From the NCBI GenBank assembly GCA_030146155.1, contig JASLCF010000138.1, positions 1 through 14,452 of the forward strand: 14,452 nucleotides of DNA, read 5' to 3'. Below, in pieces: positions 6,138-13,960 of the stretch. Below the pieces are notes generated by a model, which was given only the letters and a program-made list of their open reading frames with translations, had not been told where the DNA came from and ran no database searches. The translations under genes and the position numbers were made by a program. Within the stretch, counting starts at the first letter, position 1. Each line of letters begins with the position of its first letter. This DNA comes from Savagea sp. (GTDB taxonomy: Bacteria; Bacillota; Bacilli; Bacillales_A; Planococcaceae).

Positions 6138-6226
6138 TTAAAATGAGAATAACATTTGCGAAATGTCATTGCCTTCTTCTTTATTCCAGAGAAGGTGATG
6201 TTCTTTCATCCACGCTATAAATGATA
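6138..6226. repeat. Structured intergenic repeat, copy B
   Basis: This segment aligns without gaps to 14-102 (67 of 89 identical) in the same orientation. The inner 9-bp stem (6170-6178 with 6189-6197) is kept through G-C and G-T pairs although four left-arm bases differ from copy A. The outer arms (6149-6154 with 6213-6218, and 6158-6163 with 6204-6209) each have one or two mismatches. Its right end overlaps the last 12 bp of yuiD. Read on the minus strand it could form the yuiD 3' hairpin, with only a modest T tail. Confidence 0.65.
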
Positions 6227-6694
6227 GAAAAACGAAAATAAATAAGCGATCATCCCGCCTGTTAATGCTCCGAAGAAGACTTCGCTCGGCTTATGTCCTA
6301 ATAATGTTTTTAATTCATCTCTTTTTTCAGGCTCATCTTTTTCTGCCCATTCCATCGAAACCGTTACAAATTGTTGAAAATCATGTCGCATTTGATTAAT
6401 AATCGCTGCATGTTGTCCTGCTTGATAACGAATACCTGTTGCATCGAACATTACAATTACTGCAAAAATAGCACTGATTGCAAAAAGAGAGGAGCTGAAA
6501 CCCTCTTGAATACCGACAGCAATAGTTAATCCAGTTACAGCGGCAGAATGAGAGCTTGGCATACTTCCAGTGGAAGTGAATAGTGACCAATCTACTTTTT
6601 TAGTGACCAAAAATTGAAGAGGTACCTTAATCAATTGGGCAAAAATAATCGCACTTAGTGCAACCATGAGTGGGTAATTATCAAACAATACCAT
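6215..6694 (-). CDS. yuiD: YuiD, divergent PAP2-family membrane protein
   Basis: This 159-residue integral membrane protein belongs to the divergent PAP2/YuiD family, related to acid phosphatases that act on lipid-linked phosphates. The SMPSSHSA motif (44-51) corresponds to a PAP2 catalytic signature, and RYQAGQHA (89-96) resembles the RxxxxxH region, with H96 a candidate catalytic histidine. Hydrophobic segments lie at about 8-30, 52-62, 67-84 and 137-157. The substrate is unknown. I chose the ATG at 6694 because AAAGGATGTG, close to the full anti-SD match, lies 7 nt upstream; the ATG at 6706 sits inside that site. The 3' end overlaps repeat copy B by 12 bp. A weak -10-like TATACT is on the minus strand at 6732-6727. 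It is divergent from pepA, in keeping with yuiD-yuiE adjacency in B. subtilis. Confidence 0.88.
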   Translation of the reverse strand: MVLFDNYPLMVALSAIIFAQLIKVPLQFLVTKKVDWSLFTSTGSMPSSHSAAVTGLTIAVGIQEGFSSSLFAISAIFAVIVMFDATGIRYQAGQHAAIINQMRHDFQQFVTVSMEWAEKDEPEKRDELKTLLGHKPSEVFFGALTGGMIAYLFSFFYHL

Positions 6695-6743
6695 ACGTAA
6701 ACACATCCTTTTTGCATCTTGAATTAAGTATACACGAAAAAGA

Positions 6744-6772
6744 TTATCATTTATGTAAATGTTTGATACAAT
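6744..6772 (+). promoter_or_regulatory. Candidate pepA promoter
   Basis: TTATCA (6744-6749) and TACAAT (6767-6772) are 17 bp apart, two and one mismatches from consensus, and end 41 bp before the pepA ATG. Confidence 0.5.
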
Positions 6773-6813
6773 TAGTTCGTAACTCGAAATGAAAAAGGGA
6801 AAGAGGGCTTAGG

Positions 6814-8292
6814 ATGAAATTAATAACTACTCAACAATCTTTTACAAAAGTAACTGCACCACTTTGTCTAGTAGGTGTTCACCAATCTACTGTACAAGAA
6901 GAAATGAGCCAACTAGTTAAAGAGGAATTACAAGTAGATCTAATCACTTTATTAAAACGTAATCATCTACTCACACAAACCAAGTTCATGCAAAGTATTC
7001 CTTTGTTTCAGGAGCATGCAATCGAAGAATTACTAACAGTGGGGTTAGGAGATAAATCAGACTATTCCGCAGAAACAGTTCGACAAATTTTTGCGAAGAT
7101 TGGGAAAAAACTTGTCAGTGAAAAGAAATCTAAAGTTGCAATACACCTCCCATCGTTTACTTATGGCCAATTCTCTGAAGAAGAAGTCGCTAATTTGGCA
7201 ATCGAAGGAATTTTATTAGGACATTATCAAGTAGAACATTATAAATTTTCTTCGAACGAAGAGCAAGCTGTTATGGAGTCCATCGAATGGCTGACGACTG
7301 AAGATGAAATTGACGCAACATTAGGTCAAGTGAAGGCAGAAGCTGTAAATCATGCTAGAAAATTAGTGAATATGCCGCCTAACTTGTTAACGGCAACTCA
7401 CTTAGCAGAAGATGCATTAGCATTGGCCAAACAATATGGATTTGAAATTGAAGTGCTAGGTAAAGAAGAGCTCGAAGAAATAGGTGCAGGAGCGATTCTA
7501 GCAGTCAATCAGGGTTCTGTAGAGCCTCCAAGATTAATCGTGATGAAATATCAAGGACAAGAAGAATGGACCGATGTTGTCGGTTTAGTTGGGAAAGGAA
7601 TAACCTTTGATACAGGAGGGTACACCTTAAAAATCAACGGCGGCATGATCGGTATGAAAGTAGATATGGGTGGTGCGGCAGCAGTCTTAGGAGCCATGAA
7701 AATAATAGGAGAACGTCGACCGAAAAAGAATGTGATTGCTGTAATTGCAGCAACGGATAATATGATTAGTGGAAATGCTATTCGTCCTGATGATGTGATT
7801 ACTTCACTCAGTGGTAAAACGATTGAAATCGTAAGTACAGATGCTGAAGGTCGTTTAGTGTTAGCAGATGCAATGACTTATGCGATTCAAGAAGGGGCAG
7901 ATCAATTGATTGATATCGCAACCTTAACGGGCGGCGTAATTGTTGCATTAGGAAATGACAAAACGGGAGCACTCACTAATAACGAAGAATTTTTTGAAGA
8001 ATTTATGGCTTCTGCATTAGCAGAAGACGAGTTCGTATGGCGTCTACCTTTAACTAAAGGGGATATCAAACGATTACGTACCAGCCAAGTTGCTGATTTA
8101 AACAACTCGCCAGGAAGAGATGGTCATATGATTTTTGGTGGCGGATTTGTCGGTGAATTTGCGGATGGTAAGCCTTGGATTCATTTAGATATCGCAGGGA
8201 CTGGTTCGGCATCCAATGAAGGAGACTTAGGACCTAAGGGTGGTACAGGTGTAATGGTAAGAACACTTGCACATTATATTACAAAAGAATAA
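6814..8292 (+). CDS. pepA: M17 leucyl aminopeptidase
   Basis: This 492-residue cytoplasmic peptidase of family M17 removes N-terminal amino acids from peptides using two metal ions. The N-terminal domain (to about 165) is variable. The catalytic domain holds the metal ligands K261, D266, D284, D343 and E345, with K273 and R347 as the catalytic pair. Their spacing agrees with E. coli PepA (K270, D275, D293, D352, E354; K282, R356). The signature STDAEGRLVLAD is intact at 341-352, so the enzyme should be active. The length is normal for the family. ATG 6814 follows AGAGG with about 7 nt spacing. B. subtilis calls this gene yuiE/pepA. It is a single-gene unit with its own promoter and a perfect terminator. 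Confidence 0.96.
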   Translation: MKLITTQQSFTKVTAPLCLVGVHQSTVQEEMSQLVKEELQVDLITLLKRNHLLTQTKFMQSIPLFQEHAIEELLTVGLGDKSDYSAETVRQIFAKIGKKLVSEKKSKVAIHLPSFTYGQFSEEEVANLAIEGILLGHYQVEHYKFSSNEEQAVMESIEWLTTEDEIDATLGQVKAEAVNHARKLVNMPPNLLTATHLAEDALALAKQYGFEIEVLGKEELEEIGAGAILAVNQGSVEPPRLIVMKYQGQEEWTDVVGLVGKGITFDTGGYTLKINGGMIGMKVDMGGAAAVLGAMKIIGERRPKKNVIAVIAATDNMISGNAIRPDDVITSLSGKTIEIVSTDAEGRLVLADAMTYAIQEGADQLIDIATLTGGVIVALGNDKTGALTNNEEFFEEFMASALAEDEFVWRLPLTKGDIKRLRTSQVADLNNSPGRDGHMIFGGGFVGEFADGKPWIHLDIAGTGSASNEGDLGPKGGTGVMVRTLAHYITKE

Positions 8293-8297
8293 TTCTT

Positions 8298-8330
8298 AAA
8301 AAGCTATATCCTTTAAGGATATAGCTTTTT
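8298..8330 (+). terminator. pepA terminator
   Basis: A perfect 14-bp stem, AAAAAGCTATATCC (8298-8311) with GGATATAGCTTTTT (8317-8330), closes a 5-nt loop and ends in a T run. Confidence 0.9.
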
Positions 8331-8407
8331 ATCTAGTTAAAATGAGATGTATGACGAGCCTTTAGGATTATAAAATAATAAAAAAATGTTTTTTTAACTA
8401 AAAATTA

Positions 8408-8435
8408 TTGAAATTACCCTAATTAGTGATAGAAT
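8408..8435 (+). promoter_or_regulatory. Chemoreceptor gene promoter (sigma-A type)
   Basis: TTGAAA (8408-8413) and TAGAAT (8430-8435) are 16 bp apart and end 38 bp before the TTG start. I looked for a sigma-D motility promoter (TAAA with GCCGATAT) and did not find one. Confidence 0.5.
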
Positions 8436-8473
8436 AGTACTAATTTTAAAAAGAAAGACTATGGGGGGATCAC

Positions 8474-10441
8474 TTGAAGAAAATTCAAAATAAACTCATT
8501 CTTTTATTTATTGTATTGCTTGTTGTCACCGTCAGTACAACAGAAGTATTAGTTTCTAGAGGAATCGCTAAAAAGATTACACAAGAAATAGAGGAAACCG
8601 GCCAGTCGGAAGCACATAAATTATCAAAGATGATTGAGTTGCAGTTGACTCAATTTGGTCGAGATGTTAAACGACTTTCAGAGGATCCCTATTTGATTCA
8701 TGTATTTTCAGAATCACCTGACCGTTTACCAAAAGAAGTTGAACAAGTGTTTTCTTCGTACATGAACAGTAAACCAGAAGTAACTTCCGTTTTTTATTTA
8801 GCGCGAGATGGAAGTGCTTACAATTCATCGGGTATCGAGCAAGTGACGGATCCAATGCAACATGAATGGTATAAAGAATCAGTGAATTTAAGCGCTACAG
8901 TGCAATATTCTGAATTGATTCATGATGAAGAAGTAGCAGAACCGTATGTAATGGTTTCAAAAGCAGTGATGAAAGATAATGATTTACTTGGTGTTGTTGC
9001 GGTTATGCTATCCATCAGTAGTTTAGAAGAAGTCACAGAAAAAATGACATTTGAAAAAGAAGGTCATCCTCTCTTGGTTGACTCTAATCAACAAATTATT
9101 GTTCACCCGCTACATGCAGGGAAATCTATCGAAGAGACTCCTCCATTATTACCTATCTATGATGATTTTTCAGGAAATTTCTCTTTTAAAGATTCCTCCA
9201 ATGTTGCCAAACGAATCTTTTATGAAGAAATATTAGGAATGAGAGTAGGCGTAATCTACGAAGAGGATAAGTTATACCAAGCAGTTCAAGAAGTGAGAAC
9301 TACCATATTATTCATTTCTGCAATCGCTATCTTATTTGCAATTGTTATTATTTATTTTACTGCGAAACGAATTGTAGCTCCTTTACGCGCATTGAATAAG
9401 AGTGTGCAACAAGTTGCCGCAGGAGATTTCAGAAATGATGTAAAAGTAACTACTCAGGATGAGATTGGTCAAGTCAGTCGAAACTTTAATCAAACACTTG
9501 AAAGTATTCGTACGATGATTCAGCAGGTACAAAATTCAGGTGCTTCTGTCGATTCTTCATCGAGTCATCTATCAGATGTTGCTAAAGACAGTGTGATTAC
9601 TTCTGAACAAATTGCTTATTCTGTAGATGATGTGGCACGCCAATCAGCAGAGCAGTCTAATCGATTAGAAGATATGGAGAAACTAATTGCTGATTTGACT
9701 GAGGGCTTATTGGATGCTAGCAAACAAGTAGAAGAGATTCAACATTTAGGGGAACAATCTGCTGTAGCTAGTGATGATGGAATGAAAATCTTGCATCATT
9801 TATCAGAACAATCGAGTCAATCGAATGAACAAATGACCACCGCCAATCAAATTATTCAAGAGTTAGTTGAAGAAATTACGTTAACAAGGGAAATATTGAC
9901 TGCGATTAATGAAATTGCAAATCAAACGAATCTGTTAGCACTTAATGCCTCTATCGAAGCGGCACATGCAGGGGAAGCAGGTGCAGGATTTGCAGTGGTA
10001 GCAAATGAAGTTCGAAAACTGGCAGAACAGTCTGCATCATCAGCTACTCTTATTAATCAAAAGATGTCTATGATTATTGAAAAAGCCGAAGAAGCTACCT
10101 GTGCAATGAAAAATAGTCAGCAAGTTGTGGCGTCTCAACATGATTCTGTTCAACAAACGGAATTATCATTTGAAACGATTTCGACTTCTTCCCATCAATT
10201 ATTTAAAGCAATTGACGCACTTCAGCAACAATTTACAGTGATTGATCAGTCCAATGGGTTAGTGACTCATCATATTCAGTCACTCTTTACTCTTGCCGAG
10301 CAGTCGGCTGCCTCTGCTCAAGAAGTGAGCTCTTCATCAGAAGAACAACTGGCATCAATGGAGCATGTTGCACAAACAGCTTTACAATTAAAAGAATTGA
10401 GCGAAGATTTACAACGTCAAATTCAACGTTTCCATATTTAA
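8474..10441 (+). CDS. Methyl-accepting chemotaxis protein
   Basis: This 655-residue transmembrane chemoreceptor would bind an external signal and control the CheA/CheW kinase complex. In order it has TM1 at about 7-27, an extracellular Cache-type sensor at about 35-275 (WYKES at 132-136, SKAV, GVVAVML), TM2 at about 276-296, a HAMP domain to about 350 and a long helical signalling domain. The hairpin tip is intact at about 479-517, with EIANQTNLLALNASIEAA and GFAVVANEVRKLAE. Glutamine/glutamate-rich helices on both sides are candidate methylation regions. In amino-acid-binding Cache domains an RxWY motif is expected; here it reads HEWY (130-133), so that ligand class is doubtful. The start is TTG 8474 after GGGGGATCAC; no better in-frame start is near. 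It ends at a strong terminator. Confidence 0.93.
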   Translation: MKKIQNKLILLFIVLLVVTVSTTEVLVSRGIAKKITQEIEETGQSEAHKLSKMIELQLTQFGRDVKRLSEDPYLIHVFSESPDRLPKEVEQVFSSYMNSKPEVTSVFYLARDGSAYNSSGIEQVTDPMQHEWYKESVNLSATVQYSELIHDEEVAEPYVMVSKAVMKDNDLLGVVAVMLSISSLEEVTEKMTFEKEGHPLLVDSNQQIIVHPLHAGKSIEETPPLLPIYDDFSGNFSFKDSSNVAKRIFYEEILGMRVGVIYEEDKLYQAVQEVRTTILFISAIAILFAIVIIYFTAKRIVAPLRALNKSVQQVAAGDFRNDVKVTTQDEIGQVSRNFNQTLESIRTMIQQVQNSGASVDSSSSHLSDVAKDSVITSEQIAYSVDDVARQSAEQSNRLEDMEKLIADLTEGLLDASKQVEEIQHLGEQSAVASDDGMKILHHLSEQSSQSNEQMTTANQIIQELVEEITLTREILTAINEIANQTNLLALNASIEAAHAGEAGAGFAVVANEVRKLAEQSASSATLINQKMSMIIEKAEEATCAMKNSQQVVASQHDSVQQTELSFETISTSSHQLFKAIDALQQQFTVIDQSNGLVTHHIQSLFTLAEQSAASAQEVSSSSEEQLASMEHVAQTALQLKELSEDLQRQIQRFHI

Positions 10442-10467
10442 AACTATTTATACTGATTGTCGTAATG

Positions 10468-10512
10468 AAGCACATTTTCCTGTTTGTAATGAAACAGGAA
10501 AATGTGCTTTTT
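10468..10512 (+). terminator. Chemoreceptor gene terminator
   Basis: A perfect 18-bp stem (10468-10485 with 10492-10509) with a 6-nt loop is followed by T at 10508-10512. Confidence 0.9.
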
Positions 10513-10549
10513 GATTAGCGTAAATCCTATGTTCCATTGGGCGAGAAAT

Positions 10550-10591
10550 GAAAAAAGCTGTGCTTCCTCTATTTTTAGAGAAACACAGCTT
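10550..10591 (-). terminator. mrp operon terminator
   Basis: On the minus strand AAGCTGTG (10591-10584) pairs with CACAGCTT (10562-10555), with an inner CTCTA/TAGAG helix. A run of six T follows (10556-10551). It ends the mrpA-G operon, just past the mrpG stop. Confidence 0.88.
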
Positions 10592-10597
10592 GTTGGA

Positions 10598-10969
10598 TTA
10601 AGGTCTTGGCCTTGCATTTCGTTTTGCTTCAGCAACAACTTCTTCGAGTTCATCCCCAACAGTTAAACTAGTTTTCTTCACACCTGATATATAAGCAGCA
10701 CGTCCCATGAGATGTCCTCCTATAGGCGACGTGATGAATAAAAAGACGATGGCTAACAGCAATTGAATGCTGAATAGTCCTTCTTTCAACCAATAGTGTA
10801 GGAATACTCCTAGTAATACACTTAAGACACCGAAAGTGGTACTTTTAGAAGCGGCATGTGCACGAGTATATACGTCAGGTAAACGAATAATACCAATCAT
10901 TGTAACGAGAGTGAAAAGAACACCAACAGAGATTGTAATAATAATCAGCGTATTAGCGATCACGGTCAT
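10598..10969 (-). CDS. mrpG: MrpG, Na+/H+ antiporter subunit G
   Basis: This 123-residue membrane subunit of the Mrp (Mnh) multisubunit Na+/H+ antiporter has three hydrophobic segments at about 4-29, 42-60 and 65-84. The family signature RLPDVYTRAHAASKSTTFG lies at 29-47, and a conserved SP pair is at 81-82. A short hydrophilic C-terminal tail follows. The ATG at 10969 overlaps the end of mrpF by 17 nt, and AAAGGAG lies about 12 nt upstream inside mrpF. An in-frame ATG further upstream (11041) would run deep into mrpF without a ribosome site and is rejected. It is the last gene of the operon and is needed for the whole complex in studied Bacillus systems. Confidence 0.93.
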   Translation of the reverse strand: MTVIANTLIIITISVGVLFTLVTMIGIIRLPDVYTRAHAASKSTTFGVLSVLLGVFLHYWLKEGLFSIQLLLAIVFLFITSPIGGHLMGRAAYISGVKKTSLTVGDELEEVVAEAKRNARPRP

Positions 10970-11234
10970 ATTCGATGATCTCTCCTTTTTCAATGAATTT
11001 AGAAAATGAAACTGTTCCAATGAATGACATAATCGCAACAAGTAAAATTACCTCTATAAAGAATTCGGTATCAAAGATAATAGATAAAATCGCTGTTGCA
11101 GAAATAATCATAATCCCAATTCCATCTAATGCAATTAAACGGTCAGGAATGGATGGTCCTTTAAATACGCGGTACATGAGACCTAGCATTGAAACTAAAA
11201 TTAAGATGAGGGAAACCCACATAAATGTCATCAT
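10953..11234 (-). CDS. mrpF: MrpF, Na+/H+ antiporter subunit F
   Basis: This 93-residue membrane subunit has three predicted helices at about 3-22, 35-55 and 60-78. The family signature KGPSIPDRLIALD is at 25-37, with D31 and R32 at positions equivalent to ones reported as important in alkaliphilic Bacillus MrpF. The C-terminal FSKFIEKGEIIEYDR matches MrpF ends. The ATG at 11234 overlaps the mrpE stop as ATGA, and a strong GGAGGTGA lies 7 nt upstream inside mrpE, so translation is probably coupled. The gene also overlaps mrpG. Confidence 0.94.
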   Translation of the reverse strand: MMTFMWVSLILILVSMLGLMYRVFKGPSIPDRLIALDGIGIMIISATAILSIIFDTEFFIEVILLVAIMSFIGTVSFSKFIEKGEIIEYDRDR

Positions 11235-11713
11235 GCGCGACTCACCTCCATAATTGCTTTTTCAAACGTATTTTTAATGGAATGGATGGCTTCATCTACA
11301 TCATCAACGTCAATAGCATGGACATAGAGTGTACTTGAATCCTCTGATACATAAAGTACAACTGTTCCAGGCGTAAGAGTGATGAGGCTAGAGAGTAATG
11401 TAATTTCCCAATCATGTTCTAATTCAGTAGGTAAAGCAAAAATCATGGGTTGTATTTCTCTCAAATTTGGTTTTAAGACAACTTTTAAAACAGATATATT
11501 CGACATCGTTAATTCCTTTAAGAAAATAAGGAAGAGTTTTGTAGCTGCCCATAAACGCCACACATATAGTCGATCTTTGAAAAATCGTCTTAATAAAATG
11601 ATGAGTAATAACCCGATGATGTAACCGATAATGAAAGTAGTAGCGGTTACGGAAGAACTGATAAACATCCAGATGAACCCAATGAATACGTTCAGTAAAA
11701 TTTGAAACGCCAT
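11231..11713 (-). CDS. mrpE: MrpE, Na+/H+ antiporter subunit E
   Basis: This 160-residue MrpE/MnhE-family subunit has a hydrophobic N-terminal part (about 5-20 and 24-41), a third short segment near 55-67, and a soluble C-terminal domain. The conserved LTPGTVVLYV lies at 113-122, with T114 and P115 at positions reported as functionally important in Bacillus MrpE. The length fits the family (about 158-160). The ATG at 11713 follows AAGGAG, which is part of the last codons of mrpD, with 9 nt spacing. Only 6 nt separate it from the mrpD stop. Confidence 0.94.
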   Translation of the reverse strand: MAFQILLNVFIGFIWMFISSSVTATTFIIGYIIGLLLIILLRRFFKDRLYVWRLWAATKLFLIFLKELTMSNISVLKVVLKPNLREIQPMIFALPTELEHDWEITLLSSLITLTPGTVVLYVSEDSSTLYVHAIDVDDVDEAIHSIKNTFEKAIMEVSRA

Positions 11714-11719
11714 TGTAAT

Positions 11720-13204
11720 CTACTCCTTCATTACCGCATCGATGTAAAGCGATGGGTTTAATAATACTTCAGCCGCGTCAGTGATATACGGCATAAACGC
11801 TTCCGTCCCTACTCCGTATACGATGGAAAGGACAACCAGTAAGCTTGCTGGAATCATCATTTTCATGTATTTCATCTTTTGAATAGAGGTGTGAATTGGT
11901 TTTTCTTCGCCCCAAAACGCATAAATAAAAATGCGGATGACTGATAAGAGCACTGCTAAACTAGAAAGCAAAATAGCAACGGCTCCAATCCAATGGCCTG
12001 CGTTAAATGCCCCTTTCACAATTAAGAACTTACCAATGAAACCACTCAGTGGCGGAATACCAGCTAATCCAAAAGCAGCAATTAAGAATGTCCAACCTAA
12101 TAGTGGAAAACGTTTCATCAAGCCGCCCATTTCCCGAAGATTGGAAGTACCCGTCACATAAATAATAATCCCTATCAGTAAGAAGAGAGCTGCTTTAATT
12201 AACATATCATGAACGATATAGTAAATGCTTCCTTGCATTGCGAACTCGTCCATTAAAGAGACACCGAACAAAATAACACCTACAGCGATGACGATATTAT
12301 AAATGATGATTTGTTTCAAATCAAAATACGCAAGAGCTCCTATGATTCCCACAACGATAGTTAGAAGGGACAGCCCCATTAATATCATATGTGTGAATCC
12401 GATGTCATGAACGAAAAATAGTGTGTACGTACGAGTAATCGAGTAAATCCCTACTTTTGTTAATAATGCCCCAAATAGGGTGAGTACTGGAATAGGTGGC
12501 GCAGCATATGCACTCGGTAGCCAAAAATAAAGAGGGAAGATTGCCCCTTTAATTCCAAATACAATTAAAAACAAAACACCAATGACTGTGATAATGCCCG
12601 GTTGATCAAATTGAGCAATTTTAACCGAGATATCGGCCATATTGAGTGTGCCTACAATCGAATAAAGATAAGCGACTGTTATGACAAAGAGCGCCGAGGA
12701 GACAACATTGACGAGCATGTATTTAATAGATTCACGTAACTGTCTTTTTTCTCCACCTAGGACAATCAATACATAAGATGCCATTAATAACACTTCAAAG
12801 AAAACGAACATGTTAAAGATGTCACCAGTTGTAAATGCCCCATTAATTCCAGTAATCATAAACAAAATGGAAGCATAGTAAAAGTTTCTCTCTCGACCGA
12901 TATCAATCGTATAGAAACTGTAAATCACTACAAAGAAAGTAACAATTAAAGTAGTTGTCACAAGGAGTGCAGAAAATAAATCGGATACCATAGAGATTCC
13001 AAATGGAGCAGGCCAACTTCCTAATGTGACTGTCTGAATCCCTTCTGTTTGGACGATATAAGTGAGGAAAACTGCACTTATCGTTGCTAAAACAAGTCCT
13101 AATGAGACTAAAATACGCTGCATTAAGATATTTTCTTTGAAAAAGAGCAGCAAGATTGCAAATAAAAATGGAATGAGGATAGGAAACAATAATAAGTTAG
13201 TCAT
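11720..13204 (-). CDS. mrpD: MrpD, Na+/H+ antiporter subunit D
   Basis: This 494-residue polytopic protein is homologous to the NuoL/M/N antiporter-like subunits of complex I and is thought to form an ion path in Mrp. Key residues are visible: E137 in FFEVLLMASY, K219 in FGIKGAIFPLYFWLPSAY and K250 in LLTKVGIY. E137 and K219 fall at exactly the positions I remember as essential in alkaliphilic Bacillus MrpD, which supports the start at ATG 13204. ATGs at 13213 and 13210 are also in frame; AGAGG lies 11 nt before 13204 but 5 nt or less before the others, so the start is not certain. It overlaps mrpC by 8 nt. At least a dozen TM helices are expected. Confidence 0.93.
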   Translation of the reverse strand: MTNLLLFPILIPFLFAILLLFFKENILMQRILVSLGLVLATISAVFLTYIVQTEGIQTVTLGSWPAPFGISMVSDLFSALLVTTTLIVTFFVVIYSFYTIDIGRERNFYYASILFMITGINGAFTTGDIFNMFVFFEVLLMASYVLIVLGGEKRQLRESIKYMLVNVVSSALFVITVAYLYSIVGTLNMADISVKIAQFDQPGIITVIGVLFLIVFGIKGAIFPLYFWLPSAYAAPPIPVLTLFGALLTKVGIYSITRTYTLFFVHDIGFTHMILMGLSLLTIVVGIIGALAYFDLKQIIIYNIVIAVGVILFGVSLMDEFAMQGSIYYIVHDMLIKAALFLLIGIIIYVTGTSNLREMGGLMKRFPLLGWTFLIAAFGLAGIPPLSGFIGKFLIVKGAFNAGHWIGAVAILLSSLAVLLSVIRIFIYAFWGEEKPIHTSIQKMKYMKMMIPASLLVVLSIVYGVGTEAFMPYITDAAEVLLNPSLYIDAVMKE

Positions 13205-13538
13205 GTTCATCATTTCCTCTCAGTACATTCATATTGTCAGTTTTATGGACGGCATAAAGACGATAAGACAACACGAGCATAAATGCTGTCACTCCAAAGC
13301 TAATGACGATAGCTGTTAAGATTAAAGCTTGTGGCAAAGGATCTGCAAACTCGGTCACACCTTCTGCAATAACAGGCGGTTTTTCTCCACCTAATCCGCC
13401 CATCGTTAAGATAAGTAAATGGGCTCCGTGACTAAGTAAACCAGTTCCTAAAATTATTTTTAATAGAGAACGCGATAATATTAAATAAACCGCGGCAGTG
13501 AACAGGATACCTACAACGATGGCCATTAAAAGTTCCAT
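13197..13538 (-). CDS. mrpC: MrpC, Na+/H+ antiporter subunit C
   Basis: This 113-residue subunit is homologous to complex I NuoK and has three TM helices at about 2-20, 26-48 and 70-93. The family features GTGLLSHGAHLLILTMGG and DPLPQALILTAIVISFG are present; T75 and G82 match positions reported as important in Bacillus MrpC. The length equals B. subtilis MrpC as I remember it. The ATG at 13538 shares one base with the mrpB stop (TAATG), and GGAGG lies 9 nt upstream inside mrpB, so the two are probably translationally coupled. Confidence 0.95.
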   Translation of the reverse strand: MELLMAIVVGILFTAAVYLILSRSLLKIILGTGLLSHGAHLLILTMGGLGGEKPPVIAEGVTEFADPLPQALILTAIVISFGVTAFMLVLSYRLYAVHKTDNMNVLRGNDEHD

Positions 13539-13960
13539 TAATTATCGCCTCCAATCGTTTGAATCATGGTCATTGCAGCACCAACGACGACTAAGTATAC
13601 GCCAAGGTCAAATAACATAGCCGTATGCAACGAAGATTCACCAAATAAAGGGAGATTAAAATCATCGAATGCATGTGTAAAGAATGGTTTATCAACTAAA
13701 ATGGGCCAACTAGCCGTGAGGAATGCGAGTAGTAAACCATACGCAATCACTCGAATAAAATTAAAAGGCAGTGCTTTTCTGACCGTCTTTAAGTCAAAGG
13801 CCAGGAGCAGGAGAATAAGAGCTCCTGTCGTCAGTAACCCACCGACAAAACCTCCACCTGGTGTATAGTGACCAGCAAAGAAAATATGAATAGAGAAGAT
13901 GAAGATAATAAAAAATACTACCTTAGTTGTCGTTTGTAAAATGACATCATTCGTTTTCAT
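13538..13960 (-). CDS. mrpB: MrpB, Na+/H+ antiporter subunit B
   Basis: This 140-residue membrane subunit has four predicted helices at about 12-30, 36-55, 70-88 and 117-137. The signature HYTPGGGFVGGLL lies at 31-43. The ATG at 13960 follows AAAGGAG with 9 nt spacing. An upstream in-frame ATG at 13969 would give 143 residues, the length I remember for B. subtilis MrpB, but it abuts the ribosome site directly. I prefer the shorter form, without certainty. The start overlaps the end of mrpA by 14 nt. Confidence 0.93.
   Translation of the reverse strand: MKTNDVILQTTTKVVFFIIFIFSIHIFFAGHYTPGGGFVGGLLTTGALILLLLAFDLKTVRKALPFNFIRVIAYGLLLAFLTASWPILVDKPFFTHAFDDFNLPLFGESSLHTAMLFDLGVYLVVVGAAMTMIQTIGGDN

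Noticed and set aside
6741..6752. TGATAAT-like half of a Fur box between yuiD and pepA
   Set aside because: Only one half-site is present; the other half does not match.
8337..8347. TTAAAATGAGA, identical to the first 11 bases of repeat copy B
   Set aside because: The match does not continue, and 11 bases in AT-rich sequence can occur by chance.
10975..11253. Open frame on the plus strand opposite mrpF (similar ones at 11379-11624, 11931-12161, 13062-13319 and 13566-13868)
   Set aside because: They are antisense to strongly supported mrp genes, have no ribosome site of note and no recognisable protein features.
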